A stretch of 10,361 nt of DNA, taken from positions 1 through 10,361 of the forward strand of contig CAMTBF010000085.1 of NCBI GenBank assembly GCA_947068385.1, read 5' to 3'. This document shows positions 1 to 6,768 of this stretch, one piece after another. The DNA is from an uncultured Lachnospiraceae bacterium (GTDB lineage: Bacteria > Bacillota > Clostridia > Lachnospirales > Lachnospiraceae). The position numbers and the translations under genes are program-made. The notes below the pieces were generated by a model. That model was not told the origin of the DNA, did not search any database, and saw nothing but the letters and a program-made list of their open reading frames with translations. Within the stretch, counting starts at the first letter, position 1, and each line of letters opens with the position of its first letter.

Positions 1-580
1 GATCACCTACATGCCGCACTTCCTGTCCTGGGTCGTGGTAGGCACCTTCGTCTACCAGATGCTGTCCCCGACCAACGGCATCGTGAACTCGATTCTGGTG
101 GGGCTGGGCATCTTTGAGAAGCCTCTGTATTTCATGGTGCAGCAGAAGCTGTTCATCCCGATTTACCTGATCGTGAACCTGTGGAAGGGCACGGGATACA
201 GCATCGTCATCTACCTGGCCACGATTTCCGGCATCGACACCCAGCTCTACGATGCGGTCATGATCGACGGGGCCAACCGTTTCCAGAAGATTCTCTATGT
301 GACGCTGCCGGCCATGATGCCCACTATGTGCACCATGCTGATCCTCAGCATCGGCAGCCTGATCAGCGTAGGATTCGACCCGATCTTCAACCTGTATAAC
401 GATGCGGTATATTCCACGTCCGACGTTATCTCCACATTCGTATACCGGAAGGGTCTCATAGAGAGCCAGTACGCCTTCTCCACGGCGGTGGGCCTGTTCC
501 AGAACGTGGTCAGCCTGTTGCTGGTGATGTTCGCCAACTGGTTCGCGCGCAAGGCGAATCCGGAATACAGGATCATATAG
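1..580 (+). CDS. Sugar ABC transporter permease, LplB-like (5' truncated)
   Basis: This is the C-terminal part of an inner-membrane permease of a binding-protein-dependent carbohydrate importer (CUT1/LplB type). The frame is open from base 2, so the start lies left of the window and 192 residues are visible. The first visible residues, ITYMPHFLSW, are typical of the family's internal region rather than of an N-terminus. Several hydrophobic membrane segments are evident. The cytoplasmic EAA-type loop that docks the ATPase lies at visible residues 82-103, with Asp84-Ala85, Gly90 and a terminal Leu-Pro. The tail (FARKANPEYRII) is the usual LplB ending. The next permease gene starts 18 bases after the stop with its own ribosome binding site, so the two form an operon. 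The substrate cannot be read from the permease; the neighbouring sialidases suggest a sialylated glycan. Family assignment is firm. Confidence 0.93.
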   Translation, partial: ITYMPHFLSWVVVGTFVYQMLSPTNGIVNSILVGLGIFEKPLYFMVQQKLFIPIYLIVNLWKGTGYSIVIYLATISGIDTQLYDAVMIDGANRFQKILYVTLPAMMPTMCTMLILSIGSLISVGFDPIFNLYNDAVYSTSDVISTFVYRKGLIESQYAFSTAVGLFQNVVSLLLVMFANWFARKANPEYRII

Positions 581-598
581 GATATAGGAAGGAGGAAC

Positions 599-1525
599 AT
601 GAAAATGGCAAAAAATAAAGAAGAACAGTATAAGCCGCATAAGATGCAACAGTCGGTTTACAGCAAGGCATTCGATGTCTTCAATATCGCGTTCATGGTT
701 CTGTTCTGCATCACGATACTCATCCCCTTTTGGGACATGATCGTGCGCTCCTTTTCCAGAGCCCAGGACATCTCTTTCATGCATGTGAACTTTTTCCCGA
801 AGGTAGTATCGTTTGAAGCCTACGCTTACTGCTTCAAGGATTCCGAGATCCTGAACGCCATGCTGATATCTGTGGCCAGGACGGTGCTGGGGACGGCGTT
901 CCATATCGTAGTCACCTGTCTGGCGGCCTATACGCTGACCAGGAGCCAGATGCCCTTCCGGAGCCTCATCACGGCGATCCTGCTGATACCGATGTTCTTC
1001 TCGGGCGGCCTGATTCCTACATACATCAATATGCGGAACCTGCATCTGACGAATAATTTCCTGGTGTACATACTGCCCGGCGGTTTTTCGATTTACAACT
1101 GCATCATCATCCGCAACTACTTCTTCTCCATCGACAAGGGGATGGAGGAGGCGGCCAGCATCGACGGCGCTTCCCCGCTGCAGGTGTTCGTCCGCATCAT
1201 CATGCCGCTGTCTAAGCCTGTGCTGGCGACGGTGTCCCTGTGGCAGATAGTGGGACAGTGGAATGCCTGGTTCGACAATATGATCTACACCCGCAGCGTG
1301 GCGGAACTGACCACCCTGCAGTACCTGCTGCGCAGGATGCTGGACACCATGCAGAAAAAGGATGCCCAGAACCTGATAGACGTGGCCGGAAGCAATATGG
1401 ACATCAACCCGGAGACGGTCAAGGCCGCCACCACCGTAATCGTGGTGCTTCCGATCATCATGGTATATCCTTTCCTCCAGAAATATTTCGTAAAGGGAAT
1501 CATGGTGGGAGCCGTAAAGGGCTGA
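599..1525 (+). CDS. Carbohydrate ABC transporter permease, LplC/YtcP-like
   Basis: This is the second permease subunit, the presumed heterodimer partner of the upstream LplB-like protein. It has 308 residues, normal for the AraQ/YtcP branch. About six hydrophobic segments can be seen, near residues 28-48, 86-112, 122-143, 153-172, 205-225 and 276-295. The EAA motif is clear: Glu184-Ala-Ala, Gly190 and Met202-Pro203. The C-terminus (KGIMVGAVKG) is the classic ending of this family. The ATG at 599 is chosen because GGAGG at 591-595 sits just upstream; Met3 is a weaker alternative. No ATPase gene occurs in the window. This fits CUT1 systems of Firmicutes that share a general MsmX-type ATPase (established for the family, inferred here). 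The sialidase gene follows after 68 bases. Confidence 0.95.
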   Translation: MKMAKNKEEQYKPHKMQQSVYSKAFDVFNIAFMVLFCITILIPFWDMIVRSFSRAQDISFMHVNFFPKVVSFEAYAYCFKDSEILNAMLISVARTVLGTAFHIVVTCLAAYTLTRSQMPFRSLITAILLIPMFFSGGLIPTYINMRNLHLTNNFLVYILPGGFSIYNCIIIRNYFFSIDKGMEEAASIDGASPLQVFVRIIMPLSKPVLATVSLWQIVGQWNAWFDNMIYTRSVAELTTLQYLLRRMLDTMQKKDAQNLIDVAGSNMDINPETVKAATTVIVVLPIIMVYPFLQKYFVKGIMVGAVKG

Positions 1526-1553
1526 TGTCGGCAAATGGATGATAGAATCGAAT

Positions 1554-1572
1554 CGGACGGAGGATCCGTCCG
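1554..1572 (+). other. Intercistronic hairpin between permease and sialidase 1
   Basis: A perfect 8-base inverted repeat, CGGACGGA (1554-1561) and TCCGTCCG (1565-1572), is separated by the 3-base loop GGA. It is GC-rich and has no T-run after it, so it is not a normal intrinsic terminator. It lies 7 bases before the AAGGAG ribosome binding site (1580-1585) of the first sialidase gene. A role in mRNA processing, 3'-end protection of the permease message, or tuning of sialidase translation is possible but unproven. Confidence 0.5.
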
Positions 1573-1593
1573 CCACAGAAAGGAGAGAATGAC

Positions 1594-2691
1594 ATGAGAG
1601 ACGGAATGCGGTATCAGAATCTCGGCGTCGTCGCTGCGGAGCTGGTGCCATCGTCCGGCAATCCGCGAAACAGCGAGGGGACTTTTCTGGAGCTTGCGGA
1701 CGGAGAGCTGATTTTCGTGTACAGCAGGTTCAAGGGGGATTCGCCCAATGACCATGCGTTTGCGGATCTGGCCCTGATGCGCTCCGTGGACGGAGGCGTA
1801 AGCTGGACGGACGAGGGCGTGATATTGACCTGCGAAGGAGAGGGCGGCGTGAACATGATGTCGCCGGGCCTGCTCATGATGGAGGACGGGGTGCCGGGAC
1901 TGTTTTATCTGGTGCGCATCACCTACGCCGTGACCAAGGTATTCCTGCGCCGTTCCTCGGATGGCGGCCGGACCTGGGGCGAGAGGACGCTGTGCACGGA
2001 GCAGGAGGATTTCTTTGTCCTCAACAATGACAGGATCGTGCGCCTGGCAAGCGGCAGAATCATGGTGCCTGTGGCAAGCCACCGTTCCTGGGGAGGGGAC
2101 GGGCGCATGGACGGCAATGCCAGGGCGATGTTCTTCTATTCGGACGACGACGGGCGGACGTGGGCCTGCTCCCGCTCCAGATGCTCGCTTCCCTGGGCCA
2201 ATACCACCTCGGGGCTGCAGGAGCCGGGGCTCATAGAGCTGGCTCCGGGAATCCTCTGGGGCTGGGCCAGGACCGATCTGTGCGCACAGTACGAGATGTT
2301 CTCCATGGACAATGGGGAGACCTGGACAGCCAGCCAGCCCTCCCGGTTCACTTCCCCCTGCAGCCCCTTGAGCATGAAGCGGGACGGGGACGGGAAGCTG
2401 TACGCGGTGTGGAACCCGATTCCGGAGTACAACGGGCGTGGGAGGTCGGAGCGCGCTTTTACAGGAGGCAGGACGCCCATGGTCATCGCGTCCAGCGCGG
2501 ACAACGGGAAGAGCTTTTCCGTGCCTGTGGCCTTTGAGACGGATGAAGCCAGCGGATACTGCTACTGCGCCATGTATTTCACGAAGGACGCGCTGCTGCT
2601 GGGATATTGCGCGGGAAGCGAGACAGACGGGAGCTGTCTGGTCAGGACCCGCGTCAGGCGTGTGGAACGGCAGGAGCTGGAAGGAATCTGA
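1594..2691 (+). CDS. Sialidase-fold glycoside hydrolase (BNR/Asp-box), cytosolic, copy 1
   Basis: This is a 365-residue single-domain protein of the sialidase/BNR family, expected to release terminal sialic acid from a glycoconjugate. Five Asp boxes (S-x-D-x-G-x-T-W type) start near residues 64, 121, 183, 237 and 301, giving a six-bladed propeller pattern. Candidate catalytic residues by spacing are Arg25, Asp49, Glu210, Arg226, Arg293 and Tyr322. Glu210 lies in LQEPGLIEL, and Arg226 follows exactly 16 residues later, as I recall for Glu260/Arg276 of the Micromonospora sialidase. The usual F/Y-R-I-P motif is replaced by NPRNSEG. No signal peptide or anchor is present, so the enzyme should act in the cytosol on imported substrate. 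The start at 1594 is set by AAGGAG at 1580-1585. The gene sits between permease and binding-protein genes. The fold is firm; the exact substrate (sialic acid or a related sugar) is inferred from context. Confidence 0.88.
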   Translation: MRDGMRYQNLGVVAAELVPSSGNPRNSEGTFLELADGELIFVYSRFKGDSPNDHAFADLALMRSVDGGVSWTDEGVILTCEGEGGVNMMSPGLLMMEDGVPGLFYLVRITYAVTKVFLRRSSDGGRTWGERTLCTEQEDFFVLNNDRIVRLASGRIMVPVASHRSWGGDGRMDGNARAMFFYSDDDGRTWACSRSRCSLPWANTTSGLQEPGLIELAPGILWGWARTDLCAQYEMFSMDNGETWTASQPSRFTSPCSPLSMKRDGDGKLYAVWNPIPEYNGRGRSERAFTGGRTPMVIASSADNGKSFSVPVAFETDEASGYCYCAMYFTKDALLLGYCAGSETDGSCLVRTRVRRVERQELEGI

Positions 2692-2746
2692 GCCTTCCGG
2701 TTCCAGCCTTGCCATAAAACAAAAAATCCAATAAGGAGGAATTGGT

Positions 2747-4507
2747 ATGAAGAGTAAGAAGTTAGTCAGTCTGTTGCTGGCCGGCCTGCTGACCGTCGGG
2801 ATGATGTCCGGCTGCGGCGACCAGGGCGGAAACGATGCATCAGGGGGGGCAGATTCGAAGGAAGATGCACCGGCCGAGTCGAAAGAGGACGATGCGGCGT
2901 CTGAGGATGACGCGGCATCCGGAGATGACGCCCAGGCGGACAATGCCGTCGCGGACGACGACATCCCGGCCCCCGACCCCAACGAGCGCTACAGCATCAC
3001 CTATACGGGGTACTGGAGCGACTCCACCTATGAGGACGGCAGCTACTGCGAGACCATGCTGGAGGATGCGCTGGACTGCGACATCACCGTCATCAAGCAG
3101 GAAGGCAATGACGCGCTGAACGTTATGCTGGCATCCGGAGAAATGCCCGACTGCGCAACGCTGTCCGGCAAATCCAGTGCCTGGATGTACGAACAGGAGC
3201 TGGTGCGCACCATCCCCAGAAACATGGTGGAGAAGTATTGCCCCAGCCTGATCAAGAACTATGACGAGAACCCGCTGCTGTACGCGCAGACCCTGAACCC
3301 GGAGAACGACCAGGAGTTCAACTACCTGACGGGCGTGACCTTCCAGTTCGTGGGATATTACCTGAACTGCGACTACTATCGCTATGACTGGATTCAGAAC
3401 CTGGGCATCGACCTGGGCGTGAACGTGGAGCAGGTCTCCGACAGGCTCTATGTGGCGGACGACGGCATCGAGCTGAGCAAGTTCATCGAAATCATCGATG
3501 CTTTCGTGAATAAGGATCCCGACGGCAACGGCGAGAACGACACCGTGGGCGTCACAGGACAGAACCTGACCCATGGCCAGTATTACAGCGCCTACGGCTT
3601 CCACGGCGGCGTCAACGAGGTGGACGGCAAGGCAGAAATGTACTATGTGCTTCCCGAGTACAAAGAGTTCTTGAAGGGCTTCGCGGAGCTCAACGCCCGC
3701 GGCCTGGTGGACCAGGATATCATCCAGGGCAACCGCCAGCTCATGTGGGATAAGGTGAACAGCGGAAACGCCGGCTATTACATCGTCTCCACCAACGCGC
3801 TGCAGTCCTCCTGGGCTCTGGACCGCCCTCCTCTGCAGCTGCTGGAGAGGATTCCCGAGGCTACCATCCTGGCTACCCCTGGCATCAAGCCTGACGGCGG
3901 CACAGTGCAGTCCCTGGTGAACGCGTCTCCCGCCTATGAGAACTTCTTCGTCAGGGCAGACATCGACGACCAGAAGCTGGCCAAGATCCTGCAGTTCGTG
4001 GAGCTGGCCTGGTTCGGCGGCGGCGACAAGGATTTCCATGCATCCATGGTTTACGGCGAGAAGGACGTTGACTGGAAGTGGAATGACGAGGGAACGGCTC
4101 CTGTGATCATCAACAACCTGGCCAACGGTGAAAGGGGAACCTGGACCTTCGGTCAGCTGGGACAGGATGCGGACGTTACCGCCTGGATTGCGGACGATCC
4201 TCTGTTCAATTCCGGCAGCAAGTACTGGACCGGCCCCGACGGATCCTGGATGAAGTTCCAGCATCCTGAGTACAAGCAGGACATTTCCAATGTGACGGAT
4301 CTGGCTACCATCGGTGCGGAGGTTTCCGGAGACATCAACGCCTATGTGGGCGAGTACCGCACGCAGGTCTTCCTGGGGCAAAAGGATGTAGATTCTACCT
4401 GGGACGAGTATCTGGCGGAGCTGGAGCGGCTGGGCTATAGCAAGCTGATGGCCGAATACGAGAAGCTGGAGCCCCTTGAGGACATCATTGCCAGCTATTC
4501 AAACTGA
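2747..4507 (+). CDS. Extracellular solute-binding lipoprotein, LplA-like
   Basis: This 586-residue binding protein should capture the substrate outside the cell and deliver it to the two upstream permeases. The N-terminus is a lipoprotein signal: KSKK, a hydrophobic stretch, then MSGC with the lipidated Cys at position 23. An acidic, Ala/Asp/Glu/Ser-rich linker follows (about residues 24-76), and the folded domain begins near residue 78. Family hallmarks include MLASGEMPD (about 127-135), YYLNCDYYRYDWIQNLG (about 204-220) and an Asp-rich loop, DPDGNGEND (257-265), resembling the Ca-binding-like loop common in LplA proteins. The length fits the large (about 500-580 residue) lipoprotein branch. 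AAGGAGG at 2733-2739 fixes the start. The gene follows sialidase 1 after 55 bases. The ligand is inferred to be a sialylated saccharide only because sialidases flank the gene on both sides. Confidence 0.94.
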   Translation: MKSKKLVSLLLAGLLTVGMMSGCGDQGGNDASGGADSKEDAPAESKEDDAASEDDAASGDDAQADNAVADDDIPAPDPNERYSITYTGYWSDSTYEDGSYCETMLEDALDCDITVIKQEGNDALNVMLASGEMPDCATLSGKSSAWMYEQELVRTIPRNMVEKYCPSLIKNYDENPLLYAQTLNPENDQEFNYLTGVTFQFVGYYLNCDYYRYDWIQNLGIDLGVNVEQVSDRLYVADDGIELSKFIEIIDAFVNKDPDGNGENDTVGVTGQNLTHGQYYSAYGFHGGVNEVDGKAEMYYVLPEYKEFLKGFAELNARGLVDQDIIQGNRQLMWDKVNSGNAGYYIVSTNALQSSWALDRPPLQLLERIPEATILATPGIKPDGGTVQSLVNASPAYENFFVRADIDDQKLAKILQFVELAWFGGGDKDFHASMVYGEKDVDWKWNDEGTAPVIINNLANGERGTWTFGQLGQDADVTAWIADDPLFNSGSKYWTGPDGSWMKFQHPEYKQDISNVTDLATIGAEVSGDINAYVGEYRTQVFLGQKDVDSTWDEYLAELERLGYSKLMAEYEKLEPLEDIIASYSN

Positions 4508-4557
4508 TTGAGGCTCGGAAAGGCTCCGGCCAGAAAATATTTTGAGTGAAGCTGACT

Positions 4558-4574
4558 CCGGGGCGTAGCCCCGG
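4558..4574 (+). other. GC-rich hairpin in spacer after binding-protein gene
   Basis: A perfect 7-base stem, CCGGGGC (4558-4564) and GCCCCGG (4568-4574), with loop GTA lies in the 194-base spacer between the binding-protein gene and sialidase 2. It is followed by further GGCC-rich sequence (4580-4607) that can form alternative short stems. There is no T-run directly after it. Such structures often stabilise the 3' end of a binding-protein message; that role here is inference. The surrounding block (4546-4620) could also be a copy of a dispersed intergenic repeat, which cannot be judged from one copy. Confidence 0.55.
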
Positions 4575-4630
4575 CGGGCAGCCGGCCGAAGGTCTGGCCA
4601 TGGGGCCGATGGAGGCATGAACCTATGTTG

Positions 4631-4666
4631 AGTCCCTGACAGATTTCCGTTTTGTCAGGGACTTTT
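4631..4666 (+). terminator. Intrinsic terminator or attenuator before sialidase 2
   Basis: A perfect 11-base inverted repeat (AGTCCCTGACA at 4631-4641, TGTCAGGGACT at 4653-4663) can extend inward by a G-T and an A-T pair. It is followed by a short T-run (4663-4666) and then CATT. The stem is good but the T-run is weak. It ends only 35 bases before the sialidase 2 start and I see no promoter in between. Partial termination (attenuation) within the operon is therefore more likely than a full stop. Confidence 0.65.
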
Positions 4667-4687
4667 CATTGGTTCCGTTTTTCCAGA

Positions 4688-4693
4688 AAGGAG
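4688..4693 (+). promoter_or_regulatory. Ribosome binding site fixing the sialidase 2 start
   Basis: AAGGAG lies 8 bases before the ATG at 4702. The surrounding 13 bases (4684-4696, CAGAAAGGAGAGA) are identical to those before sialidase 1 (1576-1588), also 8 bases from its ATG. This supports ATG 4702 over the in-frame TTG at 4669, which lies in the terminator tail and would add 11 residues absent from the paralogue. Confidence 0.85.
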
Positions 4694-4701
4694 AGACCTA
4701 T

Positions 4702-5820
4702 ATGAATTATGTAAAACAGGGGGAGCTGGGGGCCGTGACGGCCAGCATAGGCCCCAGGGAGAACAACCCCAGAAACAGCGAGGGGACATTCCTGGAGCTG
4801 CCGGACGGTGAGATCATATTCGTGTACAGCCGGTTCCGGGGAGACAGCAGCTCCGATGAAGCCTTTGCGGATCTGAGCCTGATCCGTTCCACGGACGGAG
4901 GCAGGACCTGGGGCGAGGACGAGATCATCCTCACCTATCAGGGGGAGAACGGCGTCAACATGATGTCGCCCGCGCTGCTGATGATGCAGAACGGAGACGT
5001 GGGCCTGTTCTATCTGGTCAGGCTTACATACAAGCGCACGCAGATTTTCCTGCGCCGTTCCTCCGACAGGGGGAAGACCTGGGGGGAGAGGGTGGTGTGC
5101 ACGCCCCAGGAAGATTTCTTTGTAATGAACAACGACAGGGTCGTGAGGCTTGCCAGCGGCAGGATCATCGTTCCCGTGGCCAGCCACCGCACCGGAGAGA
5201 AGTATATGGACGGCCGCTCCCTGGCGATGTTCTTCTACTCGGACGATGACGGGGCCACCTGGCGCTGTGCCAGAGACAAATGCGCCATGCCCTATTCCTC
5301 CTTCTGCTATTCCGGCCTTCAGGAGCCGGGAGTGCTGGAGCTTGCCCCTGGGATACTCTGGGGATGGGCCAGGACGGATCTGGGGAACCAGTATGAGATG
5401 TTCTCCATGGACGAGGGGGACAGCTGGACGGCATGCCAGCCGTCGCGCTTCACTTCGCCAAACAGCCCCCTGAGCATGCGGCGGGACAGCGACGGCACCA
5501 TATACGCGGTGTGGAATCCGATTCCCATCTACAATGGCCGCTTCGAGGCCTGGGAGCCTGTCACGGGCGGGAGGTTCCCCCTGGTGATCGCGGCCAGCCG
5601 TGACAACGGAAAGTCATTTTCCCACCCCATGATCGTGGAGGGGGACGAGACCAGGGGATACTGCTATACGGCGATCCTGTTTACAAAAGATGCCATGCTG
5701 CTGGCTTACTGCGCGGGAAATAAGGAGGACGGGCACTGCCTGACAAGGACCCGCATCCGGCGCATCGAGAAGAGCCAGCTTGAGGAGCTCTGGACGAACG
5801 TGTGGCTGAACCGCAGATGA
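4702..5820 (+). CDS. Sialidase-fold glycoside hydrolase (BNR/Asp-box), cytosolic, copy 2
   Basis: This 372-residue paralogue of the first sialidase has roughly two-thirds identical residues by eye over the full length. Five Asp boxes start near residues 63, 120, 180, 235 and 299. The candidate catalytic set is conserved: Arg24, Asp48, Glu208 (LQEPGVLEL), Arg224 (16 residues later), Arg291 and Tyr320. It carries the same NPRNSEG replacement of the F/Y-R-I-P motif. There is no signal peptide, so it should act in the cytosol. It extends a few residues past its paralogue at the C-terminus (ELWTNVWLNRR). Differences cluster in loops, such as residues 164-173 and 190-203, which could change aglycone or linkage preference; that is speculative. 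A structured spacer separates it from the binding-protein gene. Its stop lies 19 bases from the stop of the convergent regulator gene. Confidence 0.88.
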   Translation: MNYVKQGELGAVTASIGPRENNPRNSEGTFLELPDGEIIFVYSRFRGDSSSDEAFADLSLIRSTDGGRTWGEDEIILTYQGENGVNMMSPALLMMQNGDVGLFYLVRLTYKRTQIFLRRSSDRGKTWGERVVCTPQEDFFVMNNDRVVRLASGRIIVPVASHRTGEKYMDGRSLAMFFYSDDDGATWRCARDKCAMPYSSFCYSGLQEPGVLELAPGILWGWARTDLGNQYEMFSMDEGDSWTACQPSRFTSPNSPLSMRRDSDGTIYAVWNPIPIYNGRFEAWEPVTGGRFPLVIAASRDNGKSFSHPMIVEGDETRGYCYTAILFTKDAMLLAYCAGNKEDGHCLTRTRIRRIEKSQLEELWTNVWLNRR

Positions 5821-5839
5821 AGTCCCCCTTCACAGGCAA

Positions 5840-6703
5840 TCACAACAGCTTCCTGGAGACGGCCTCCGATACGGCTACCCGGCTGGCCAGGGTCTCCTGG
5901 GGGTTGTTGGAGCAGAAGGCCTGGAAGAGGCAGTCGATGAGCAGAAGCTGCCCCATTTTGGCGCTCACGGATCCCGCGTGGATGGGATTTTCATTGTATC
6001 CGCAGATGAGCGTCACCTCCGCCAGCTCCGCGGCAGGGGAATTGGGGAAATGGGTGATCAGGATCATGGGGACGGAGCGTTCCTTGGCCAGATTCAGCAG
6101 CTCCTGCACGTCCTTGGTAGAACCGGAATAGGAGAAGAACAGGATCACGTCCTCGGATGTGGCCAGGGCCGTATGGATGATCTGCAGGTGGGAATCCGAG
6201 ATGTGGACAAAGTTCGGAGAGATGGTGGAAAACAGCGCAGACGTCTCCATGGCCATGACCATTCCGGCGCCCTGGCCGAAGCAGTACACATGCCGGGCGT
6301 TGGACAGCAGCTCCACAGCGTGGTTGAAGGAATCCGGCTCGAGCTGCTCGATGGTTTCCCGGAGGGACAGGACGTAGGAATCGAACAGCTCCCTGCTGAT
6401 GGAGCCCAGGACGTCATCCGCCTCCGGATGCTCGGACATGGTCTCGCTGACCTGCTGCCTTTGGTTGAAGGAATAATCGGATTTCGCCAGGGCGATCTTC
6501 AGGTTGTTGTAGCCCAAAAGCCCCATCTTCTGGCAGAAGCGGGTGATGGTGGCCTCCGATACGCCGCTGTTCTCCGCCAGCGAGTTGATGGACAGATACT
6601 GCGCTTCCGTGGAATTTGCAAAGATATATCCGGCCAGTTTCTTTTCGGAGCGGGTGAGCGTGCTGTAGCGTTCTGTCAGGGAATCGAGGAAGGATCCGGC
6701 CAT
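5840..6703 (-). CDS. MurR/RpiR-family transcriptional regulator
   Basis: This 287-residue regulator has an N-terminal RpiR helix-turn-helix (about residues 1-77; recognition region SINSLAENSGVSEATITRFC at 38-57) and a C-terminal SIS sugar-phosphate-sensing domain (about 125-262). The SIS phosphate loop SYSGSTKD (191-198) is intact. The first SIS loop reads GQGAG (143-147), with Gly where many family members have Ser. RpiR proteins with this layout control amino-sugar and sialic-acid catabolism in many bacteria. The gene diverges from the sialate lyase gene and is convergent with sialidase 2, so it is the obvious candidate regulator of the locus and of itself. The start is set by AAGGAGAG (minus strand, 6711-6718), 7 bases before the ATG. 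The effector is unknown; an N-acetylmannosamine-6-phosphate-type ligand would be typical. Confidence 0.93.
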   Translation of the reverse strand: MAGSFLDSLTERYSTLTRSEKKLAGYIFANSTEAQYLSINSLAENSGVSEATITRFCQKMGLLGYNNLKIALAKSDYSFNQRQQVSETMSEHPEADDVLGSISRELFDSYVLSLRETIEQLEPDSFNHAVELLSNARHVYCFGQGAGMVMAMETSALFSTISPNFVHISDSHLQIIHTALATSEDVILFFSYSGSTKDVQELLNLAKERSVPMILITHFPNSPAAELAEVTLICGYNENPIHAGSVSAKMGQLLLIDCLFQAFCSNNPQETLASRVAVSEAVSRKLL

Positions 6704-6738
6704 ATTTGTACTCTCCTTATTTATAAAGATGTTAAAAA

Positions 6739-6768
6739 ATCATAAATACTGTTATCTATTGTTGTCTA
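6739..6768 (-). promoter_or_regulatory. Predicted promoter of the RpiR-family gene
   Basis: Read on the minus strand, TAGACA (6768-6763; 5 of 6 to TTGACA) and TATGAT (6744-6739; 5 of 6 to TATAAT) are separated by 18 bases. Transcription would begin near 6732, leaving a leader of about 30 bases that contains the ribosome binding site. A weaker alternative on the same strand uses the palindromic ATTATAAT (6783-6790) as -10 with TTGCTT (6811-6806) as -35. Confidence 0.6.

Noticed and set aside
1285..2982. A 565-codon open frame on the minus strand
   Set aside because: It runs antisense across three well-supported plus-strand genes, has a low-complexity composition and no recognisable domain. 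Long antisense frames are expected opposite GC-rich codons.
2840..4381. A 513-codon open frame on the minus strand
   Set aside because: It lies wholly opposite the binding-protein gene, is rich in Val, Leu and His as expected for a codon shadow, and shows no family motif.
4546..4620. A 24-residue GTG-started small open frame in the spacer before sialidase 2
   Set aside because: There is no ribosome binding site, the sequence is dominated by hairpin-forming GC repeats, and nothing supports translation.
4669..4701. TTG start for sialidase 2
   Set aside because: It lies in the terminator tail with no ribosome binding site. The ATG at 4702 has a duplicated, well-placed site and gives the same N-terminus layout as sialidase 1.
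5821..5839. Shared bidirectional terminator between the convergent sialidase 2 and regulator genes
   Set aside because: The gap is 19 bases and neither it nor the adjoining gene ends shows a convincing stem with T-runs.
5978..6745. A 255-codon plus-strand open frame opposite the RpiR-family gene
   Set aside because: The minus-strand frame has clear helix-turn-helix and SIS motifs and a good ribosome binding site. The plus frame has neither.
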